Shown piece after piece: positions 16,110 through 24,949 of a DNA stretch of 64,000 bases. Source of the DNA: Kutzneria sp. CA-103260 (GTDB taxonomy: Bacteria; Actinomycetota; Actinomycetes; Mycobacteriales; Pseudonocardiaceae); assembly GCF_018263855.1 (NCBI RefSeq), contig NZ_CP073318.1, positions 4,898,001 through 4,962,000 on the forward strand. The letters run 5' to 3'. Position numbers and translations under genes: made by a program. The notes under the pieces are model-generated. The model was not told the origin of the DNA and ran no database searches. It was given only the letters and a program-made list of their open reading frames with translations. Position 1 is the first letter of the stretch, and every line of letters starts with the position of its first letter.

Positions 16110-18548
16110 TCAGCTGAGGGTGACCGCGGTGTCGTCGATGACGAACGAGGTCTGCAGGCCCGAGTCCTCGGCGCCGGTGAACGTGATCGTCACCGTCTGG
16201 CCGGCGAAGGCCGAGACGTCGAAGGACTTCTGCGCGTAGCCGCTGGCCGCGTTCAGGTTGGAGAACGTGCCCAGGGTGGTCGAGCCGGCCTTCACGGTCA
16301 GCTTGTCGTACTGGGTCGTGGTGGTGGTCTCCGCGGTGTCGATGTGCAGCCAGAAGCTCAGCGTGGCCTTGCAGCCGGCCGGGATGGTCACCGACTGGGA
16401 CAGCGTGTCGGTGTGGGTGCTGCCGTAGCCGTCGAGCCAGGCCAGGTAGCTGCCGGAGTGCGCGGCCTCGCCGGCCGAGGCGTTGCTGACCACGCCGCTG
16501 GTCGTGCTCCACGGGGTGGCGCTGCCGGTCTCGAAGCCGGGGTTGCCCAGCTGCTGGCCGGAGCAGGAGCCGCCGGTGGTGCTGACGGTCCAGGTGAAGG
16601 AGGCGCTGCCGGCCTTGCCGGCGGCGTCGGTCGCCGTGACGGTCACGTTGTACGTGCCGGCCGTGCTGGTCTTGCCGCTGATCACGCCGGTGCCCGAGGC
16701 GATGGACACGCCGGTCGGCAGGCCGGTCGCGCTCCAGGTGTACGGCGTGGTGCCGCCGGTGGCCTTGGCCGTGATGCTGACGCTGTCACCGACCAGGTTG
16801 GACTGGTTGCCCGGGTTGGTCACCGCCGGGGCGCCCGGCTGGGTGGTGCCGCCGCCGGACAGGTTCGGCACCAGGGCGTCGGCCTTGGGCGAGCCCCAGC
16901 CGCTGGCCTCGTCGAAGTTGGCGGCCGCGCTGTAGTGCAGGTTGTCGCCGCTGGTGATGTCGTGGAACAGCGTGCCGTAGTTGCTGGACGAGCCCAGCTG
17001 GTACAGCGTGGAGTTGACCTGGCCGACCTTGGCGTGGCCGGCCGCGACGGCCTGCTGGTTGGCCAGCGTCAGCACGGACGCCCAGAACGGGGTGGCCGCG
17101 CTGGTGCCGCCGACGTAGGTCCACTGGCCGACGGTGTAGATGGAGTAGTTCTGCGCGTTGGCCGACACGTCGGGCACCTGGCGCAGCGAGCTGGTGCTCA
17201 CGCCGGGGCCGGTCTGCCAGGACGGGCGGGCGAACTTGCTGGAGACGCCGCCGCCGCCGGCCCACTTGGTGGAACCCTCGTTCCACACCGTCTCACCGGA
17301 GTACGTGCCGCCGCTGCCCTCGGTCAGGCTGGTGCCGCCGACGCTGGTGACGTACGGGTCGGAGCCGGGGAAGTCGACCGCGAGGTTGTTGGCGTTGGGC
17401 GACTGCGTGCCGGAGTGGCGGTAGCAGTCGTAGGCGCCGGAGTCGCCGGCCGCGGACAGGAAGGTCTGCCCCTGGGCCGCGCCCTGCTTGGCCACGTTGT
17501 CCACGGCGGTCTCGGTGGACGCCGTGTCGTCGAGCTCGCAGGCGCCCCAGCTGGAGGACACCACCGACACCTTGTCGGTGACGAACTTGTTCCACATGTC
17601 GATCTCGCCCTGGTCGCTGTTCGGGGCCTCGTAGACCGCGACTCCTGCCTTGGGCGCGATCGCGTGCGCGACCTCGATGTCCAGCTCGACCTCGGTGACG
17701 CCGTCGCCGGCGGTGTCGTCGTCGCCGCCGTCGACCTTGACCACGGTCGGGGTGGGCGAGCCGGTCGAGTACTGCGTGTCGTACTTGCTGATGTTGGACT
17801 GCGTGAAGTGCGAGAACTCCAGCATCGCGATGCTCTGGCCGGTGCCGTCGGTGCCCGCGCCGACCAGCTTGTCCACGCCGTAGGCGGAGCGCAGCTCCTG
17901 GGCGGTGTAGCCGCCGCCGGGGCCGCTGCCGACCTTGGGCGAGCCGGCCTTGGGGGCCTGCGCGTAGCTGTGCATCTGGTAGTGGTTGTTCAGACCGGAG
18001 ATGCCGCCGATGAGGCCGGCCACCGAGGCGTCCACCGACGGGGCGGTGTCGTTGGCGGTGAAGTCCTTGTTCGTCTTGTTGTCGTGGTAGTTCGACACCG
18101 AGGTGGCGAAGGCGCTCTGCACCGTGCTGGCCGGGCCCTTGGCGTCGATCAGCATGTGGTTGGACGCCACGTCGGTGACGGTCAGGCCCTTGGCCTGCAG
18201 GTAGGCCTTGACCTGGTCGACCTGGGCCTGGGTGGGCGCGAACCGGGCGGTGAACTGCGCCGGAGTCAGGTAGTGGTGGTAGTCCGCCGAGCTGGGATTG
18301 TTCAGCCGGGCCAGGAAGGCGTCCAGGCCGGCGGCGTCGCGGTAGTTCAGGGAGACGGCGACCTGCATCTGGCTGTCGGCGGCCACCGAGCCGGTTCTTG
18401 TCGCGAACTCGAGTCCGGGGGCGGCGCTGTTGGCCAGCTGGGTGGTGTGCGGGGTCGACGGCGCGGCGCCGGCGAACCCGGCGCCGGTCGCCAGCGCCAG
18501 CGGCGCGGCCACCAGCAGCGCCACCGAGGCGCGACGGGTCAGCTTCAC
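16110..18548 (-). CDS. Secreted S53 (sedolisin/kumamolisin) peptidase with Ig-like and C-terminal beta domains
   Basis: An 812-residue exported acid serine-carboxyl peptidase. Signal peptide KLTRRASVALLVAAPLALA, with cleavage after GFAGAA likely. A Pro-kumamolisin activation domain (residues ~40-190) is followed by the catalytic domain: E286 and D290 in EVELDIEVAHAIAPKAG, Asp in LSAAGDSGAYD, and Ser483 in GGTSAATPFWAS. A putative Ig domain follows (~600-680), then a C-terminal jellyroll-like module (NPGFETGSATPW...). GTG at 18548 is preceded by GGAG-N5. Family enzymes self-activate at low pH. The gene stands alone, convergent with the TetR gene. Confidence 0.93.
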   Translation of the reverse strand: MKLTRRASVALLVAAPLALATGAGFAGAAPSTPHTTQLANSAAPGLEFATRTGSVAADSQMQVAVSLNYRDAAGLDAFLARLNNPSSADYHHYLTPAQFTARFAPTQAQVDQVKAYLQAKGLTVTDVASNHMLIDAKGPASTVQSAFATSVSNYHDNKTNKDFTANDTAPSVDASVAGLIGGISGLNNHYQMHSYAQAPKAGSPKVGSGPGGGYTAQELRSAYGVDKLVGAGTDGTGQSIAMLEFSHFTQSNISKYDTQYSTGSPTPTVVKVDGGDDDTAGDGVTEVELDIEVAHAIAPKAGVAVYEAPNSDQGEIDMWNKFVTDKVSVVSSSWGACELDDTASTETAVDNVAKQGAAQGQTFLSAAGDSGAYDCYRHSGTQSPNANNLAVDFPGSDPYVTSVGGTSLTEGSGGTYSGETVWNEGSTKWAGGGGVSSKFARPSWQTGPGVSTSSLRQVPDVSANAQNYSIYTVGQWTYVGGTSAATPFWASVLTLANQQAVAAGHAKVGQVNSTLYQLGSSSNYGTLFHDITSGDNLHYSAAANFDEASGWGSPKADALVPNLSGGGTTQPGAPAVTNPGNQSNLVGDSVSITAKATGGTTPYTWSATGLPTGVSIASGTGVISGKTSTAGTYNVTVTATDAAGKAGSASFTWTVSTTGGSCSGQQLGNPGFETGSATPWSTTSGVVSNASAGEAAHSGSYLAWLDGYGSTHTDTLSQSVTIPAGCKATLSFWLHIDTAETTTTTQYDKLTVKAGSTTLGTFSNLNAASGYAQKSFDVSAFAGQTVTITFTGAEDSGLQTSFVIDDTAVTLS

Positions 18549-18893
18549 GATTGCTCCATCCCTACAGGGAGATGAAAAATGGGCAGGGGTTATTTCCCTC
18601 GGCGAGGGGGTTGCCGGAACAATAACAGCCGAAGATGGGCCGGGGAATGGATTCCCTACCAACGTATGGAATCGCCCATCACCGTTGGTCATATCGTGAC
18701 CCGGCGATCACGTACGTGACAGCACCGGTCGACATACCGTGACGAATTGCCCGACAAAACGGACAAAATAACAGCCTAATGCCCATTCTGTGGGATCGCG
18801 GGCGTCAACAGGCATCAACACCGACGGCCCGACGAAAGGAGGATTGTCAAAACCCGGTCGCGAACCGATCATCCCGACCGGTAGCGTGACCAG
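18549..18893. other. 345-bp divergent control region, S53 peptidase / kinase-fold gene
   Basis: This stretch has no convincing gene. It is less GC-rich than its surroundings and contains small symmetric elements: TCACGTACGTGA at 18708-18719 (perfect palindrome), GGGAAT-GG-ATTCCC at 18643-18656, and CCCTC-GGC-GAGGG at 18596-18608. The last two would lie in the peptidase 5' UTR. AAAGGAGG at 18836-18843 lies upstream of the rightward gene but is too far from its GTG to act as its ribosome-binding site. Confidence 0.5.
18882..18887 (+). promoter_or_regulatory. -10 box TAGCGT for kinase-fold gene
   Basis: TAGCGT, six bases, then GTG at 18894, suggesting a leaderless mRNA. Confidence 0.5.
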
Positions 18894-19922
18894 GTGACGA
18901 GAACCGGGCGTTTCGCGGACGTGTCCACGGCTTTGGCCTTGCTCAGCGACCGGCAGCTGGCCGACCTGGTGGAGACGGCGACTCCGGTGGAGTCCTCCGG
19001 CGCCGGCGGCTCGGCCGGCGTGCTGACCGTGGCCGGCACGAAGGTGTTCGTCAAGAAGGTGCCGCTGACCGAGCTGGAACTGCGGCCGGAGAATCTGCGC
19101 TCGACCGCGAACATGTTCGGCCTGGCGCCCTGGTGCCAGTACGGCGTGCGCTCGCCGGGGTTCGGCGCCTGGCGGGAGGTCGCCGCGCACGTGATGACCA
19201 CCAACTGGGTGCTGACCGGCGAGTGCGCCAACTTCCCGCTGCTCTACCACTGGCGGGTGGTGGACTCGGCGCCCCGGCTGTGGGACGAGCTCCAGGACGT
19301 CGACCGGTACGTCGAGTTCCTGCACCACGGCGCGGGCGTCCGGGAGCGGGTGGAGGCGCTGCTCGCCGCCGAGGCCAGCGTGGTGCTGTTCATGGAGCAC
19401 TTCCCGCACACCCTGCACGGCTGGCTGGACGACCGGATGGTCGCCGGCGACACGGCCGCGGTGGCGATGGTGGAGCGTGACCTGTTGGACGTCTTCGCAT
19501 TTCTGGAACAGCGGGAACTGTTTCATTTCGACGCCCATTTCGGCAACATCCTCACCGACGGCGAGCGGCTCTACATCGCCGATCTGGGGCTGGCCACCTC
19601 ACCCCGGTTCGATCTGTCGCCGCCGGAACGGGAATTCCTTGAGCACAACGCCGGCCACGACCGTGTCTACGTGCTCGCCCATCTGGTGAATATGCTGGTA
19701 CGGGTGCTGGGCAACGTCCCAGGCGAGCCGGTCAACCGCTTCGCCTTCATCCGCGACTTCACCGCGGACACGCCGTTTCCGGCCGCGTTTGCCGAGATCG
19801 TGCTTCGCTACCAGCACCTTGCGGTGCCGTTCAACGAGTTCTGGAGCGACCTGTTCGTCACGAGCCGCCAGACCCCGTATCCGCGAGCAGCGCTCGAAAA
19901 CGCGCTGTCGCCGAGCCGATGA
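18894..19922 (+). CDS. Protein-kinase-fold phosphotransferase
   Basis: A 342-residue protein of the eukaryotic-like kinase/aminoglycoside-phosphotransferase superfamily. A Gly-rich strand (SSGAGGSAGVLTV) and a lysine-bearing strand (TKVFVKKVPL, residues ~50-58) are followed by the catalytic loop HFDAHFGNIL and the metal-binding D in IADLGLA. That HxDxxxxNI...D pattern is intact. No membrane helix or sensor domain is seen, so the substrate could be a small molecule or a protein. The last 65 bp overlap the convergent metallo-hydrolase gene. Confidence 0.75.
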   Translation: MTRTGRFADVSTALALLSDRQLADLVETATPVESSGAGGSAGVLTVAGTKVFVKKVPLTELELRPENLRSTANMFGLAPWCQYGVRSPGFGAWREVAAHVMTTNWVLTGECANFPLLYHWRVVDSAPRLWDELQDVDRYVEFLHHGAGVRERVEALLAAEASVVLFMEHFPHTLHGWLDDRMVAGDTAAVAMVERDLLDVFAFLEQRELFHFDAHFGNILTDGERLYIADLGLATSPRFDLSPPEREFLEHNAGHDRVYVLAHLVNMLVRVLGNVPGEPVNRFAFIRDFTADTPFPAAFAEIVLRYQHLAVPFNEFWSDLFVTSRQTPYPRAALENALSPSR

Positions 19923-20523
19923 GCGGATCGCCGTGGGCCAGGCCGACCGCGCTGACGTCCTGAGGCAGCCGGGCCAGGCTTTCCGGCCGGCGGCCCGGGT
20001 CGGCGGCCATCGCGGCCGGGCCGATGCCGAGATCGCCCCGGTTGAAGACCAGGTCCCCGACCAGGAGCGCCCGGGTCGGCTCGTGCAGCAGGGCGATGTG
20101 TCCCGGGGTGTGGCCGGGCGTGTGGATCACGCGGAGGTTGCCGATCAGGTCGCCGTCCTCGACCCGCTCGTCCGGCGTCACGGATGTCCAGTGCGCCAAC
20201 GGAAGCCGGTCGACAACGCGGCCGAGGGCGCCGGCCCGGCCCTCCGTCGGCACTCGGCCGGCCTGAAGCCACGGCGCGTCGTCGGCGTGGATGTGGACGG
20301 TGGCCCCGGTTCGTTCTTTCAGCTCCGCCAGCCCTTTCACGTGATCGGGGTGAGCGTGCGTGATCACGACCCGGCGAATGTCCTTGAGGCTGCCCAGAAA
20401 CTCCTCGATGACCTTGGGCGCGCTGGCCCAGCCGACGTCGACCAGCGTGTAGCCGTCGTTCTCCTCGATCAGGAAGGCGTTGTCCCGCTTGGTGGTCGGC
20501 ACCCGGGTGATGTTTTCGATCAT
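19858..20523 (-). CDS. Metallo-beta-lactamase-fold hydrolase
   Basis: A 221-residue protein with the binuclear-zinc motif THAHPDH near residue 58, HTPGHTPGH near 130 and LLVGDLVF near 148. The family hydrolyses thioesters, lactones or lactams; the substrate is unknown. Its ATG overlaps the TGA of the upstream IclR gene (ATGA), so translation is coupled and IclR probably controls it. The C-terminus overlaps the end of the opposing kinase-fold gene. Confidence 0.9.
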   Translation of the reverse strand: MIENITRVPTTKRDNAFLIEENDGYTLVDVGWASAPKVIEEFLGSLKDIRRVVITHAHPDHVKGLAELKERTGATVHIHADDAPWLQAGRVPTEGRAGALGRVVDRLPLAHWTSVTPDERVEDGDLIGNLRVIHTPGHTPGHIALLHEPTRALLVGDLVFNRGDLGIGPAAMAADPGRRPESLARLPQDVSAVGLAHGDPLIGSATARFRALLADTGSGGS

Positions 20524-21299
20524 GTGCGCCTCTCGCTGAACAGGTCCGACAGCCGCGCGCAGGTGGCGATCAGCTTGTCGGCGAAGGAAACCATGCGGTC
20601 GCCGGTCCACCGGTCGGCCGGGCCGGACAGTGCTACTGACATCGGCTGGGCCACCGACATAGGTGGGCCGGCACCGTCGAAAGTGGACAGCACCGGCGCG
20701 GCGATGCCGTGCAGGCCGGGGTGGTTAGCGCCGAAGGACAGCGCGTAGCCGTCGCGGCGAATCTCGTCGAGTGCCCGGCGTAGCGCCGGCTGATCAGCAT
20801 CGGCGCGAATGATCGGCTCGGCTGCCGCCGGCTTCAGGAACGCCAGGATCGAGCGGCCACTGGAGCCACTGCTGAGGTCCGTGGTCTCGCCGACCGTCGC
20901 CGCGCGGCGCAGCACCTGATCGGCACTTTCCACGCCCAGCACCAACACGTTCTGGTTGCCGGCGCGCAGATGCAGGGTCGCGGTCTCGCCGGCGGCCTCG
21001 GACAGCGCCTTCAACGCCGGCCGCGCGGCGGTGTAGAGCGCGTTGTCGGCGAGCACCGCCGCGGACACCGCGACCAGCCGGCTGCCGACGCGGTAGCCAC
21101 CGGAGTCGGCCCGCTCCACGTACAACTCGTCCTGAAGCACGCGCAACAGCCGGTAGCCGGTGCTCTTCGACAGGCCGACCTGGGCCGCGAGGTCGTCCAG
21201 CCCGATCGGCTCACCGGCCGTGACGACGGCCTCGATCAACCGCAGCGCGCGGCGGGCCGTCTCGCCGCCTTCGGTCCGCTGGGCTTCACCCTGAGTCAT
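20520..21299 (-). CDS. IclR-family regulator
   Basis: A 259-residue regulator. The winged helix-turn-helix DDLAAQVGLSKSTGYRLLRVLQDE (residues ~34-57) is followed by the IclR effector domain with LHLRAGNQNVLVLGVESAD and SSGSSGRSILAFL. Near the end of the effector domain there is a short local duplication (PPMSVAQPMSVAL). It is the first gene of a two-gene operon with the metallo-hydrolase. A GAAA-N6-TTTC element lies 16 bp upstream of its start and suggests autoregulation. Confidence 0.92.
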   Translation of the reverse strand: MTQGEAQRTEGGETARRALRLIEAVVTAGEPIGLDDLAAQVGLSKSTGYRLLRVLQDELYVERADSGGYRVGSRLVAVSAAVLADNALYTAARPALKALSEAAGETATLHLRAGNQNVLVLGVESADQVLRRAATVGETTDLSSGSSGRSILAFLKPAAAEPIIRADADQPALRRALDEIRRDGYALSFGANHPGLHGIAAPVLSTFDGAGPPMSVAQPMSVALSGPADRWTGDRMVSFADKLIATCARLSDLFSERRT

Positions 21300-21314
21300 G
21301 GGGTCTCATTATGT

Positions 21315-21328
21315 GAAAGTGGAGTTTC
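21315..21328. promoter_or_regulatory. Candidate IclR operator GAAA-N6-TTTC
   Basis: GAAAGTGGAGTTTC lies 16-29 bp upstream of the IclR start at 21299, in an AT-rich island. It resembles the inverted GAAA/TTTC half-sites bound by IclR-family proteins. Confidence 0.45.
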
Positions 21329-21396
21329 TATTAATGAAAACGCTAGGCCGGACGAGGGCGTGCGTCAACCACGCACGGCCGGATGTCGGGTGCGTC

Positions 21397-22188
21397 TCAG
21401 AACTCCAGGAACACGACCGAGGCGTCGTCGCGGGACTTGCCGCGCGGGAACGCCTTCCGGTCCGGGTCGGCGTTCTCCGCCGCGCGCACCTCGTCGATCA
21501 CCTGCTCCGCGCCGGCGTCCCGGACGTGGGTGAACAGCGCCGTCCAGTCGCCGAAGCGGAACACCTCGGTCCACCGCGTCGCGCCGTCCGACATCGCCGC
21601 CGCCGCACGCACCTGCGCCCGCGGCAGGTGGCCCGTCACCGCCCGCTTGGCGACGTCCGGATCGGCCGCCGCCGTGTAGAAGCCGCCCTCCGCGTTCCGC
21701 AGGCCCTCCATGACGCCGAAGTACTCCGGCGTGTAGCGGATCGCCCGCAGTTCCGGCCGGCCCGTCACCTCGTCCAGCCGGCCGTCCAGGATCGGCGTCA
21801 CCGTGCCGTCGATGTCCAGCAGCAGCACCGAATCCGACAGCACGAGGTACTCGATCCGGTCGTCGTCCCAGCGCAGGGCCACCACCGTCGCCTGCGGCGT
21901 GCGGCGGTGGGTCAGATCGCACGTCGCCTCGTGCACCGCGGCCGTCTGGGCGATGGCCTCGGCCAGGCAGTCGGTCAGGGACTGGTCACGCCTCGTCGCC
22001 GCCCGGTCCAGCAAGGTCGGTCCCAGCCGCTGCACGAACCACGTCACCGTGTGGATGCACCCGGTCTGGCCGTTCGGCGGCGGCGTGACCCCGTCCAGCA
22101 CCACTGCGGCCCCCAGCGGCGAGACCGCGGCGAAGTCCTCGTTGGCGTGCTCCGGGACGCCGGGGACGGAGAGCAGATCGGTGCGCAT
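21397..22188 (-). CDS. PP2C-like protein phosphatase
   Basis: A 263-residue protein that fits the PP2C fold: NEDFAAVSPLGAAVVLDGV near the N-terminus (metal-binding Asp/Glu and DG), a central LVLSDSVLLL, AAAAMSDGATRW near 200, and the terminal SRDDASVVFLEF (DD metal ligands). It would remove phosphate from Ser/Thr or act as a sensor. It begins 15 bp after the stop of an MFS gene on the same strand and is probably co-transcribed with it. Confidence 0.82.
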   Translation of the reverse strand: MRTDLLSVPGVPEHANEDFAAVSPLGAAVVLDGVTPPPNGQTGCIHTVTWFVQRLGPTLLDRAATRRDQSLTDCLAEAIAQTAAVHEATCDLTHRRTPQATVVALRWDDDRIEYLVLSDSVLLLDIDGTVTPILDGRLDEVTGRPELRAIRYTPEYFGVMEGLRNAEGGFYTAAADPDVAKRAVTGHLPRAQVRAAAAMSDGATRWTEVFRFGDWTALFTHVRDAGAEQVIDEVRAAENADPDRKAFPRGKSRDDASVVFLEF

Positions 22189-22203
22189 GCGGCCAGACTC
22201 TCA

Positions 22204-23442
22204 TCAGCCCTCGGTCGGCGCGACCAGGACTCGAACCCCCGCCGGCTCCGGTTCGGCCCGGCCGAGGTCGCGGACCGGTCGCGCGAGCAGCAGCGCCGCC
22301 ATGCCGGCCACCGCGGTGACCGCGCCGACCACCAGCACCGGGCCGCTGCCGATCACCCCGGCGGCCGGGCCGGCGAGGGCCTGGCCGACCGGCATCATGG
22401 CCAGCGAGCCGGCGACCTCGTAGGCGTGGATGCGGTTGAGGATCGAGCCCGGGATCTGGGTCTGGATGCTCGTCGCCCACATCACGCTCCAGAACGTCTG
22501 CACCCCGCCGGTGACGGCGCAGCCGGCGGCGATCAGCCAGATCGGGGCGTGCAGCGCGACCGTGATCGGCTGGATGCCGTAGGCCAGCATGGCGATCGCG
22601 CCGGCCCGCAGCGGGTGGCGTGGGCGCAGCCGCATGGCGATCAGGCCGCCGACGGCCATGCCCACGCCGCCGATCGAGTTGACCAGGCCGTAGGCGGCGT
22701 CGCCGTGGCTGGTGATGATCTCGGTGGCGGCCAGCGGGGTGAGCGGGCCGAAGGTGGTGATCATCAGCACCATCCAGACCAGGATCACGCCCCACACCCA
22801 GCCCCGGGACCGGAATTCCCGCCAGCCCTCGACCAGATCGGCCCGGAACCGCTCGCGGCGCGCCGGCCTCGGGCCACGGCGCAGGCGCAAACCCAGCAGG
22901 CACAACGCACTCGTCAGGTACGTCGCCGCGTGCGCCGCGAACACTCCGCCCACCGACGTGACGCCGATCAGCACGCCCGCGAAGGCCGGGCCGGCCACGC
23001 CCATCACCGACTCGGCGATGCGGATCAGGCCGTTGGCGCCCTGTACGTCCGTGGCGATGCGCGGGATCGTGCTGGCGATGCCCGGCTGGAACAGCGCCGC
23101 GCACAGGCCGTTGACCGCGCCGATCACGCAGACCTGCCAGAACACCACGTGGCCGGTGAAGAACATGACCGCCACCAACGACTGCGTGACGACCCGGGTC
23201 AGGTCCGCGCACACCATCACGGTGCGGGTGTCGAACCGGTCGGCGATCACGCCACCGAAGATGACGAACCCGGCGAAGCAGGCGCTGTTGGCCGCCATCG
23301 CGACACCGACCGCGCCGACGCCGTAGCCGTACTGGATGAGGCCGGCGGCCAGCGCCACCGGCAGCATCATGTCGCCGAGCCGGGCCGCCGCCCGGGCCAC
23401 GAAGAACAGGGAGAAGTCACGGTTCCAGCGGCCTTCACGCAC
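22204..23442 (-). CDS. MFS transporter (MFS_3 / enterobactin-exporter-like)
   Basis: A 412-residue, ~12-helix permease of the MFS_3 group. It starts NRDFSLFFVARAAARLGD and has loop GGVIADRFDTRTVMVCADL (motif A variant of GxxxDRxxRR) between TM2 and TM3. GTG at 23442 was chosen because TAGCGT lies eight bases upstream; longer versions would overlap the SDR gene. Drug or siderophore export is usual in the group, but the substrate is unknown. A PP2C gene follows. Confidence 0.85.
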   Translation of the reverse strand: MREGRWNRDFSLFFVARAAARLGDMMLPVALAAGLIQYGYGVGAVGVAMAANSACFAGFVIFGGVIADRFDTRTVMVCADLTRVVTQSLVAVMFFTGHVVFWQVCVIGAVNGLCAALFQPGIASTIPRIATDVQGANGLIRIAESVMGVAGPAFAGVLIGVTSVGGVFAAHAATYLTSALCLLGLRLRRGPRPARRERFRADLVEGWREFRSRGWVWGVILVWMVLMITTFGPLTPLAATEIITSHGDAAYGLVNSIGGVGMAVGGLIAMRLRPRHPLRAGAIAMLAYGIQPITVALHAPIWLIAAGCAVTGGVQTFWSVMWATSIQTQIPGSILNRIHAYEVAGSLAMMPVGQALAGPAAGVIGSGPVLVVGAVTAVAGMAALLLARPVRDLGRAEPEPAGVRVLVAPTEG

Positions 23443-23450
23443 GTGCCGGC

Positions 23451-23456
23451 ACGCTA
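23451..23456 (-). promoter_or_regulatory. -10 box TAGCGT for MFS gene at 23442
   Basis: Reverse-strand TAGCGT, eight bases before the GTG, lying between the SDR stop (23468) and the MFS start. Confidence 0.4.
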
Positions 23457-23467
23457 CCGGAAAACGG

Positions 23468-24307
23468 TTACCCGTTGGAAATTCCCACCAGCTGGGCACT
23501 TTCCCGCCACAGCCGCTCGCACCGGGCCCGGTCCGTGGTGTGCTCCGCCGTCGGCGTCAGCCGACGCTCCACGTAGAAGCCGCCGGTCTGTCCGTCCACT
23601 TCGGACGATGTCGCCAGCCACACCGGCGTGTCCGCCCCCACCTCCGACCCCGGCGCGGTGAGCTTCAGCTCGTCGGCCAGCCGCTTCAGCGCCCCACGGG
23701 AGTTCCGGCCCAGTCTCGTGCCGGCGATGATGCCCGGATGCGCAGCGGTCACGGTGATCGTCGTCAGCCGGCGGGCCAGCTCGTAGCCGAACATCGCGTT
23801 CATGTTCTTGGTGCGGCCGTAGGCCGCGAACGGCAACATGTCCGGGTCCGGCACCCGAAGTCGCCCGGATTCCAGGTCGTCCAGGTCCACCGGCACCCGC
23901 GCCAACGCCACCGGATCCGCGCCCACGATGACGAACCTGGCCCGCCGCTGCCCGATGCGCTCCGCCAGCAGGCGCAGCAGCAGGTACGGCGCCAGGTGGT
24001 TGACCGCCAGCAGCGTCTGGAGGCCCTCCGCCGTGCGGTCATCCAGATCCGTGATGACCGCCGCGTTGCTCACCACGACGTCCGCCGCCGGCAGGCGCTC
24101 TGCTAATGCCCGAACTTCCTTGACCAGCGCCAGATCCGCCCGTTCCAGGACGAGGTCCGCGCCCGGCGCCGCCCGCTCGATCCGCGCCGCGGCGTCGCGC
24201 AGCCGGCCGTCGTCGCGGCCCACCAACACCACCGTGCCCCGCTCCGCCAGCTTCGCCGCGATCGCCTCGCCGATGCCCGACGTCGCCCCGGTCACCACTG
24301 CTCGCAT
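23468..24307 (-). CDS. Short-chain dehydrogenase/reductase
   Basis: A 279-residue Rossmann oxidoreductase: TGATSGIGEAIA (residues 6-17), VVSNAAV for the NAG-type motif, and the catalytic YGRTK (Tyr and Lys at spacing 4), followed by AAHPGII. It is divergent from a TetR gene, with two identical 17-bp palindromes between them, so it is the likely target of that repressor. It resembles retinol-dehydrogenase-like SDRs; the substrate is unknown. Confidence 0.9.
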   Translation of the reverse strand: MRAVVTGATSGIGEAIAAKLAERGTVVLVGRDDGRLRDAAARIERAAPGADLVLERADLALVKEVRALAERLPAADVVVSNAAVITDLDDRTAEGLQTLLAVNHLAPYLLLRLLAERIGQRRARFVIVGADPVALARVPVDLDDLESGRLRVPDPDMLPFAAYGRTKNMNAMFGYELARRLTTITVTAAHPGIIAGTRLGRNSRGALKRLADELKLTAPGSEVGADTPVWLATSSEVDGQTGGFYVERRLTPTAEHTTDRARCERLWRESAQLVGISNG

Positions 24308-24320
24308 GACTCCCCCTTCT

Positions 24321-24364
24321 GGTTGACGCTGTCAACCTAGCTCTCCAGGTTGACAGCGTCAACC
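24321..24364. promoter_or_regulatory. Twin 17-bp TetR operators
   Basis: 24321-24337 reads GGTTGAC-GCT-GTCAACC and 24348-24364 reads GGTTGAC-AGC-GTCAACC. Each is an inverted repeat, and the two are exact reverse complements of each other, 27 bp centre to centre. They lie between the divergent SDR and TetR genes, and the second sits seven bases before the TetR -10 box. Confidence 0.8.
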
Positions 24365-24370
24365 AGCGTC

Positions 24371-24376
24371 TACGAT
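24371..24376 (+). promoter_or_regulatory. -10 box TACGAT for TetR gene
   Basis: TACGAT, six bases, ATG at 24383. Operator 2 covers the -35 position, as expected for autorepression. Confidence 0.6.
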
Positions 24377-24382
24377 GCACAG

Positions 24383-24943
24383 ATGGCTGCCGGGACCCGT
24401 GAGGCGTTGCTCGACGCCGCGGCGCGACTGCTCGACGCCGGCGGGGTCGAGGCCGTCACCCTGCGGGAAGTCGGGCGGCAGGCCGGGGTTTCGCACAACG
24501 CCCCGTACAAGCACTTCCCCAGCAAGGAAGCCCTGCTGGCCGCGCTGGCCACCCGCGAGCTCGAACGCCGTGCTGACCGCGACGATCCGTCGTCCCCGCC
24601 GGCCGATCGCCTTCGCCGGTCCCTGCACGACTACATCCGCTGGGCGCTCGACTCCCCCGCCCGGTTCCGACTGATCTTCGGGCCGTGGACCGTCGACTCG
24701 TCCGAGCTGTACCAGGCCGCGCACGCCGCCCACACCCGGTTCGTCGACACCGTGCTGGCCGCCCAGCAGGCCGACCTGCTCCCGGCCGGCGACCCCGTCC
24801 GGCTCGCCGCGCTGCTCCGGTCCCTGGCCCATGGCGCGGCCAACCTCGCGTCGGCCGGCCACCTCGCGGCCAACGGCAAGGGCAACGCCGATCCGGAGGA
24901 CCTGGTCGACGACCTGCTCGCCTACCTCCATCCCCGAGGGTAA
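24383..24943 (+). CDS. TetR-family regulator with WHG-type C-terminus
   Basis: A 186-residue regulator. HTH VTLREVGRQAGVSHNAPYKHFPSKEALLAALA (residues ~22-53) has the HNAPYKHF signature of the TetR group carrying a WHG domain. The ligand domain contains FRLIFGPWTV. ATG at 24383 is set by the -10 box and the AGTREALLDAA N-terminus. It is divergent from the SDR gene and almost certainly binds the twin palindromes between them. Confidence 0.92.
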   Translation: MAAGTREALLDAAARLLDAGGVEAVTLREVGRQAGVSHNAPYKHFPSKEALLAALATRELERRADRDDPSSPPADRLRRSLHDYIRWALDSPARFRLIFGPWTVDSSELYQAAHAAHTRFVDTVLAAQQADLLPAGDPVRLAALLRSLAHGAANLASAGHLAANGKGNADPEDLVDDLLAYLHPRG

Positions 24944-24949
24944 GGCGCT

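Noticed and set aside
15827..16117. A forward ORF continuing past the TetR gene through the 16048 hairpin.
   Set aside because: It is out of frame with the TetR gene, lacks a start signal, and its only notable peptide is the translated repeat.
18844..18897. A TTG-initiated 17-codon ORF behind AAAGGAGG, ending GTGA at the kinase-fold gene start.
   Set aside because: The spacing between AAAGGAGG and TTG is about one base, too short. The TAGCGT-N6-GTG promoter explains the downstream start without it.
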